Source: Fistularia commersonii
Taxonomy: Eukaryota; Chordata; Actinopteri; Syngnathiformes; Fistulariidae
DNA length: 64,000 bases
Assembly: GCA_037954325.1 (NCBI GenBank)
Contig: JBBMNZ010000003.1
Location: 11,299,465 to 11,363,464, forward strand
Direction of reading: 5' to 3'
The position numbers and the translations under genes were made by a program. Below, one piece after another: positions 58,261 through 64,000 of this stretch (positions are counted from its first letter, which is position 1; every line of letters starts with the position of its first letter). The notes beneath the pieces are model-generated. The model made no database searches, was not told where the DNA came from, and saw only the letters and a program-made list of their open reading frames with translations.

Positions 58261-59380
58261 CATCTAGGAGGTGTGAAGTAACACATGGGTGTATAAATGT
58301 GCATGAGTAGAAATACAACCAAGTTGCAGTACTCAGTACAGCAGTATTTCAGTGCTGGAATTCATGCAAGTACAAAATATAGAAGTAATAAAACCAAACA
58401 AACCCTTGGGCCAAAGTCGGAGAACCATCTTGGCACATTTGGGTCCAAACGGGAAGCCGCAGTCCCACATCCTATCTTAGATGCACACCTCCATGAATCC
58501 GGGTGTGTGTGGGGGGGGTCTGGTCTAGCTCAGGGGTCAGAGGCTTCAGGCCTGGAATATTTTGGCATGAAACAAATGTAAAGGTTGAGACTGGGTCAAA
58601 ATAAACGTCAGCTGTTCATGAAGGTGGCAGCTTTCAGGCCCTGCAGTCTGTCACTCGTTACTGCCCCATCCCACCCCCCTCCAGGAGCAAATGGAGGCGC
58701 GTGACAATGTGATCACACATCCAGACTCCAGCCTCAGGTCTCTGCTCAGAGGAACACCATGCTCAGATGTTCTAGGTTCCTCTTGATGCGGTACTGATAC
58801 AGGAGAACCAGAGAACCTGAGCAGGAAGCACCTCTGACACCAACCACCAGGTCCATTGTCATCTCTAATGGTTGACCTCCTCAACTTATATTTACTCCGA
58901 TGAAGAGGAGCCATTGAAAAGCCATTGCATCATCTGAAGGATTCAATCACATTTTAACGCTAATGATCTGAAATAATCTGTTCATTCACAAAATGCCAGC
59001 AGCTTCAAGTGGCTGAGATTAACACACACAAGCATTTCAGGGTCACGATTGACTCACATGTCAAGGTCCAGTAGGATGTCCTGCATCTCCATGGAAATAT
59101 TGTCAGCAGATTCCCCAGCAAACAAATAAAATCAAATTAAATGGAACACATGGAAATGTGTAAATATTCACCTCCTTAAGGTACTCAAACAGGAACATGG
59201 GTCTGCTGGCGGTTCTGAAAGCCCAGCGTTGAGAGAGCCCTGCTGGACTTCCACCTCTACCTGATCCGTTGGTGAGAAGTCTGTGCAGGCTGATGGCGTC
59301 AAATGATGCGTCAGTGAGAAGCCAGGAGCTCCTGAATGTCTCAGGTCCTCAACCTCGCCAGTGCCTTCCATCATTTTGTC
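58261..59380. other. Intergenic stretch between deltaC and timm50
   Basis: Mostly unrecognised. A minus-strand segment at about 59180-59330 could read as coding (HRLLTNGS..., FLFEYLKE before a GTGAAT), but I cannot join it to another exon. Confidence 0.3.
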
Positions 59381-59382
59381 CT

Positions 59383-59419
59383 GTATATATACAGATATAT
59401 GTATATATACACAAATACG

Positions 59420-59456
<37 letters not shown>
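59383..59456. repeat. (AT)n microsatellite
   Basis: AT units with TATGTATATACAC borders. Confidence 0.9.
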
Positions 59457-59458
<2 letters not shown>

Positions 59459-59817
59459 TTCATTGCTGCTAACAGTACTGTAGATGCTAACCAGTGCAGA
59501 TTGAGACTGTGAGGAGGAAACATAAAGCATTAACCCCTCAGAGCCCCAGGAGGTGAAGATGTTTGTGGCTTGCAGATCATCTGAAGAATTAAGACAAAAA
59601 ACAAAACAGGACATTTCCATGACAACCAGCTGAACATTCTTCAGAATTCCAGAAGAGCACCACCCTGCTGGGACCCCAAGCCTTCACCTGGCTCTGCTTC
59701 CAGGGTGTGAGGACACAGAACCAGGCAGAACCTATGTTATTGGTGGCCCTGCAGAACTGGCATTAATTGCAGAAGTTGTGAAGGTTCCCAGGTTTCCCCC
59801 AGCTTTTGTCTGCTCAC

Positions 59818-59946
59818 ATCAGGGGAGAATCCTCACTGATCTCCTCAGCTGAGGAGACGCCAGCGCTGCTAGATCGGAGGGAGGTCTGTGCCGAGCGGAA
59901 CAGCTTCACCAGGAGATGTTCAAACAGGCTGGACCTGAAGAAGGAC
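59818..59946 (-). CDS. Possible unassigned internal exon
   Basis: On the minus strand TTGTTCCAG precedes and GTGAGC follows a 129-base open segment that would encode SFFRSSLFEHLLVKLFRSAQ, then a Ser-rich and acidic end (SAEEISEDSPL). Both splice borders are good and the composition looks like protein, but I could not find a matching partner exon or name a family. It may belong to a gene between deltaC and timm50, or be chance. Confidence 0.25.
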
Positions 59947-60547
59947 CTGGAACAAACATTTCGGAACAGATGATAGTTGGTCAGTGAGGAGCTGAACCCC
60001 CAACCTCCTCTGGTGAGGAGCACACTGGCACACTGCTGGACACTGGGGAAACATGTCACCATATTACTGCAACAGCCTTTTTGGCTCAGTCTTTCGGGAG
60101 GTTCTTTAGGGTTCCTCACAGAACAAACAACCAAAATAAACATGATTGGGCAGAAACCAGCGTTTATTGGCAGGTGGATCAAATGATCAACACAGCAGGT
60201 CAGTATGTACATGATGGTTGCTGGCAGGCCAGTTTGGGCTTCCACTTCATCCAGATACTGCAGTCCAGCGACAGTTCCACTTTCCTGTTAAAATTCCCGT
60301 CGCTCTTTGTCCAATTGGTGAGCTACTGGTTTAGAAGCCCCGCATCCACATCATCTGACATCAGCAGGCTGAAATGGCAGCGGCCTCGGGGTTGCTGTGA
60401 CAACCAAAAGTACACGTTTTGTCTGCCAATGACATCAATCATCGGTCACATGACCAACCTGAGGGTGTCGCCAGTGGGCGGCCATGTTGGACGATGGTAG
60501 TACTAGGCATCAGAAATAAAGCCTCCAATGTGGACGTGTGGTTGTTC

Positions 60548-60553
60548 TTTATT
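60548..60553 (-). terminator. timm50: timm50 polyadenylation signal
   Basis: AATAAA on the minus strand about 425 bases after the timm50 stop. A second AATAAA at 60163-60168 could be a distal alternative. Confidence 0.6.
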
Positions 60554-60975
60554 GTTATTAACAGAGGGCCGGGCGCCGCTGCCACCGCCAGCCAGCCACA
60601 GAGCAGCAACAACAGCAATATACGCCACCTCTGTCGCCAAGCTCCACCTCCGCTGGTAGCCACTAGAGCTGGCAAAGATAGCACTCCTTTACATCTGCCC
60701 CCCAGCGGCAACGACAAGCTCACCTGAACTGGACCACTCCCCCTTTCCTTTTAAACCAATCAGGTGCTTGTTTGACAGCGAGTGACACAGCGTGAGAGGG
60801 GCCAATCCCCCCGCTTCCAGGAAACAGGAAGCACCTTCAAGAGTCTGCTCTCGGTTCCAGAACCCACCCCCCACACAGGACTGGTCTGGGCTGCTTTAGT
60901 CCTGGCCTCGTCCCTCAACCCAGACGATGGCGGAGGCGGGCCACTGTGCTGGAGTGACGGGGCGGATTGACGGAG

Positions 60976-61738
60976 TCACTGCTGCTTGGAGCGCCAGAAC
61001 CTGGAGGTGATGGAACCCAGCGACAGACCCTGCTTCTTCTGCTGGGCCAGCTCAGCCAGGCGCTGCTCCTCCTCCTGGGGGGACAGAGGCATGAGATGGG
61101 GGTGGGGCCTCGGACCTTCTCATCCCATCGGCGGTTCTACCTGCGCCAGCTGGGCCTGCCTGCGCTTGAAGGCCTCAATGGGGTCCTCCTCCATGGCGTA
61201 GTTCTCCAGCACGGAGCGCACGTCGTCCACACCGCTAAGAGCGATGGCTGCCAGGGAGACAATGGACCACCATTAGTCACACACAAACCACTTCCGGTCT
61301 GCAGCTGGTGTGCGGCCCGGCAGGATTAGCTTAGCATTAACCTTCACCGGAAACACTGGATCTTTTTCACATAAATGGTCGATTAGATATCAAACACCGT
61401 CAGTGATCTGTGACAGGGTGTATGCCAAGGTACTCCAGGGGATCTGGTGAACCAAGGAGGAGGTTGGAGAGGGTGGGGCTGCTTTTCCTCAAGTTAGCAA
61501 AGATTTAGAGTGAAACCAAAGAACTGGGTTGTGACCAGTGTTTGTGAACCAGGTGAGTTTCGAGGGTGAGGAGGCTCTCACTCTTCAGGAAGTTGGCCAG
61601 GTCATAGAGTGTGCGGTCCTCAGAGTTCCCGTCCCACCTGGTCAGGGCCAGGCCGTTGAAGGGCTGCAGCTGGAAGGCCTCACGCTTGCAGTCCACCACT
61701 ATCACCTTGCTGGTGTCACGGTTCAGACACGACACGTC
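60976..61738 (-). CDS. timm50: TIM50 mitochondrial import receptor subunit, last three exons
   Basis: TIM50 is the presequence receptor of the TIM23 complex in the inner mitochondrial membrane, with an FCP1-like phosphatase fold facing the intermembrane space. Exons on the minus strand: 61738-61582, 61247-61141, 61074-60976, in phase, 120 residues to the stop. Family blocks: DVSCLNRDTSKVIVVDCK, AFQLQPFNGLAL, WDGNSEDRTLYDLANFLK, then ALSGVDDVRSVLENYA, DPIEAFKRRQ and the basic end GSITSRFWRSKQQ, very close to vertebrate TIM50 C-termini. The mitochondrial signal, membrane helix and first half of the FCP1 fold are not found up to 64000, so the gene continues beyond the right edge. The intron upstream starts with a CA tract directly at the acceptor side. 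Confidence 0.93.
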
Positions 61739-61742
61739 CTGA

Positions 61743-61743
61743 T

Positions 61744-61814
<71 letters not shown>
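61743..61814. repeat. (CA)n microsatellite next to a timm50 splice acceptor
   Basis: About 35 CA units, (TG)n on the gene strand, ending five bases before TCCATCAG, the acceptor of the exon 61738-61582. The usual C/T-rich tract is replaced by TG repeats. Confidence 0.93.
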
Positions 61815-61815
<1 letters not shown>

Positions 61816-63360
61816 CACCAGGTTATGTGATGACAGAGAAGTCCCCCCCCTCCATGTGATGGACCGGCTGACCCTATTATATCCTGATCAAATAAAGGAC
61901 TTTATCTTAATGACCCCTAATGTTACCTAACATTAAACACACTTTCTCCTGCGTCCCCAGCTGGCCCCTGTGTGTGTGAGACAGATGGGGGTGGCGGGAG
62001 GTGCTGTGTGTGTTTGTGTGTAAACCCCAGTGGACACATGAGTCCAGCATCTCACAGCCAATGAATACTAGGCATGTGTGTGTTTATATACACTTCAGGA
62101 TGGCTGACAGTTTTGCCCAATAGACGCACATGTTGCAGTTCAGTCTGAAGTCGTGATGATAACCTAAATGTTTTCCTGAAGCCAGAAGAACATGTCCCTG
62201 GGCTCTACTTGAGGAGCAGGAACCTGTTTCTAAAGTAGGTTCTGCATGCCAGAACGTTCTGTGAATTAATTTGCAATCAGCCATTAGGTTCCTTAGAAGT
62301 ACATCTGTGATTATATCGTGGATGGACGGATGGACAGACCCACGCACACGCGCGCCTCCCAGGGAAAGGGGGAGCCTCAGATGCAATGATGGCAGGAACC
62401 ATCTGTGGCTTCAAACTGAAAGAAGGTTCCCCGCTGAGAGGAACGTCCCATGGACCTGTCCCTGAGCAGGTCTTCATGCGGCTCAGATAAGGAGAACCCA
62501 ATGGTCAGGTGGTGAGAAGAGCAGACAGGAACTGTCTGGCGGAGAAACTGGATGGCCATCGGTGGAGGCCGTTGGAGAACCAATCAAGGCGGCTGGGAAC
62601 CCTGAGCAGGAAGCAGCAGCAGAAGGGAACTGCTGGAATCCCCCTGGGTTTGGAGAACCACACTGGAGATAAAGTGGTTCTAGAATCTGAAGTTGGCTCA
62701 GCAGGAACTTTACCAGGAACAGGAACCACAAGAAGGTTGAGCAAGGGAGAGTCCAGAAGAGGGCTGGGCCCAGGGGTTGTCCACACCAGGTAGAGGAATC
62801 GAGTGTTCCATCACAGAACAAACAGAAACAGTGGTGCCTTGTCCGGTATACCACCTTCTGCAGGACTAGAGATGCGACGTGGTCACTCCGTGGCGATAAG
62901 ATGACAGAACGCCGGAACCCGTACGGTCAAGAAGGCATCACTGACAAACCAAACCTGGCTACAGGCTAGCAGTGGAGGTTAGCCCTGTAGCTTCGTATTA
63001 GAGCTCAGCAGGAAGTGGTCGGAGCACAAGAGGTTTGCAAAGCAGGTTAGAGGAGAGGCTTAGCAGAGGATAGCAGGATAGCAGTTAGCGATACACAACA
63101 CAGCCACATTAGTCAGGTTTAATTGGTGTGCCAGCAGCACAGATCTGTCTGGAGGACCAGGGAACTTCTGAACGGGAGCAGAATGTAGTGAAGCTTAAGG
63201 GGGATAGGAAATGCTCTCTGTTTCATTTGCAAAGAAGCTGCTTCCCAACAGTAGGAGATGTTCTCATGCGTCTGGTAGAGGGAGAACTGGCGTGCACTGC
63301 AGTGTATACTCTCTCTTCCTTCAGCCGGAGAGTTCTAGATGGACCTTCAGTATGAGATGA
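61815..63360. other. timm50 intron, no exon seen
   Basis: About 1.5 kb without the next timm50 exon (expected to encode the stretch before DVSCLNRD). No named repeat. Confidence 0.4.
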
Positions 63361-63960
63361 TGATGAGATGAGAACAACTTTATTAATCCCGAAGGAAATT
63401 GTTGTGCCAGAGTTTCAAGTACAAAAACATAACAGTAATAGATAATAGTAGAAAGGAGGAAGAATAAGAAATATAATGAAATGTGAATTGTCTAACTGTT
63501 AGCAGTAACTACAAAGATTGAAGATTCACTGCGGCTGAGGGAAGAGGATGATATGGAGACTTATTCTCCTCCTCCTGTTTGAAGGAGAACTTTGAGGAAC
63601 CAGCTTCCTTCCAGAAAATGCTGAAGTGAAAGTTCTTCACCTTGGAGCAGCAGGAGAAGTTCATGGAAGCTCTTTAATCCTCCCTTGTGTTTGTAGGTCA
63701 TATCTGACACAGGCCCCTGTGGTGTCTGACCACAACCTTCTGTGACATCATCAGGCAGGATGGAGGTGAAGACAGTTAATCCAACTGTTGTTCTGAGGTA
63801 CTTAACAATAAGACGTCTGATCCGGTCCATGATGCAGGCCAGCAACAATAGAGGCCTTCATTAAGAAGGTGGTAGGAGCACGCTCCCTGAGCCTGAGGAC
63901 CACCATGGTCTGCTAGTCCTGACCTGCTCAGGTTCCACCCAAAACCTTTGCAGATCACTG
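63361..63960 (-). mobile_element. LINE 3'-end-like dispersed repeat
   Basis: Read on the minus strand, the segment ends AACAATTTCCTTCGGGATTAATAAAGTTGTTCTCATCTCATC, the 3' tail common to several fish LINEs (Rex1/CR1-like), with an ATC-type short tandem end (63352-63372). Upstream on the same strand an open frame (63561-63848) may be the damaged end of its coding region. Element family uncertain. Confidence 0.45.
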
Positions 63961-64000
63961 GACATCTAACATCTACCCCCAGATGATGGAAAAATTCCAG

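Noticed and set aside
60250..60420. Minus-strand segment with acceptor-like border, short frame and AATAAA downstream
   Set aside because: It lies in or beyond the timm50 3' UTR with no upstream exon left for a separate gene; kept only as a possible distal polyadenylation signal.

Overview
This is nuclear DNA from a ray-finned (teleost) fish. Genes are split into many short exons with GT-AG introns, (GT)n/(CA)n microsatellites are very dense, and the mobile elements are typical of teleosts: Tc1-like, pogo-like and hAT DNA transposons, an RTE-type LINE and an L2-type LINE. I joined the exons by hand, checking reading phase and exon length at every junction. Nothing was aligned by computer, so family names rest on recognised motifs.

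Layout. 0-3.4 kb: a Tc1-like element with long inverted ends enclosing a broken retroelement. 3.8-16.4 kb (+): supt5h, 26 exons covering all but the acidic N-terminus, with one hAT and one pogo-like element in its introns. 25.6-17.1 kb (-): a complete eight-exon RNase T2-like gene whose second intron is almost entirely an RTE LINE, itself split by a pogo-like element and an L2 LINE. 27.4-29.3 kb: a second copy of the 2-kb piece of supt5h that holds its first two visible exons; this copy is frameshifted. 29.8-30.4 kb (+): the last three exons of cox7a1. 32.8-30.7 kb (-): a complete seven-exon chp2-like gene. 33-49 kb: no gene I can support, only microsatellites, a second Tc1-like element and old repeats. 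56.1-49.0 kb (-): a complete ten-exon delta-type Notch ligand, most like deltaC. 61.7-60.5 kb (-): the last three exons of timm50, which continues off the right edge.

The genes are housekeeping and developmental and do not form a functional cluster. They cover transcription elongation (Spt5), secreted or lysosomal RNA turnover (RNase T2), respiratory complex IV (COX7A1), Na+/H+ exchanger regulation (CHP2), Notch signalling (deltaC) and mitochondrial import (TIM50). supt5h, timm50 and a delta gene lying together recalls SUPT5H-TIMM50-DLL3 on human 19q13.2, so this is a conserved neighbourhood into which rnaset2-like, cox7a1 and chp2 fall in this fish. Two gene pairs are tail to tail (supt5h/rnaset2-like and cox7a1/chp2).

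I found no wholly new system. The most interesting points are the RNase T2 with an altered second active-site motif, the nested transposons packed against two splice sites, the partial supt5h duplication, a (GT)n tract that serves as a splice-acceptor tract, and a delta gene whose last exon codes for one residue that completes its PDZ-binding tail.
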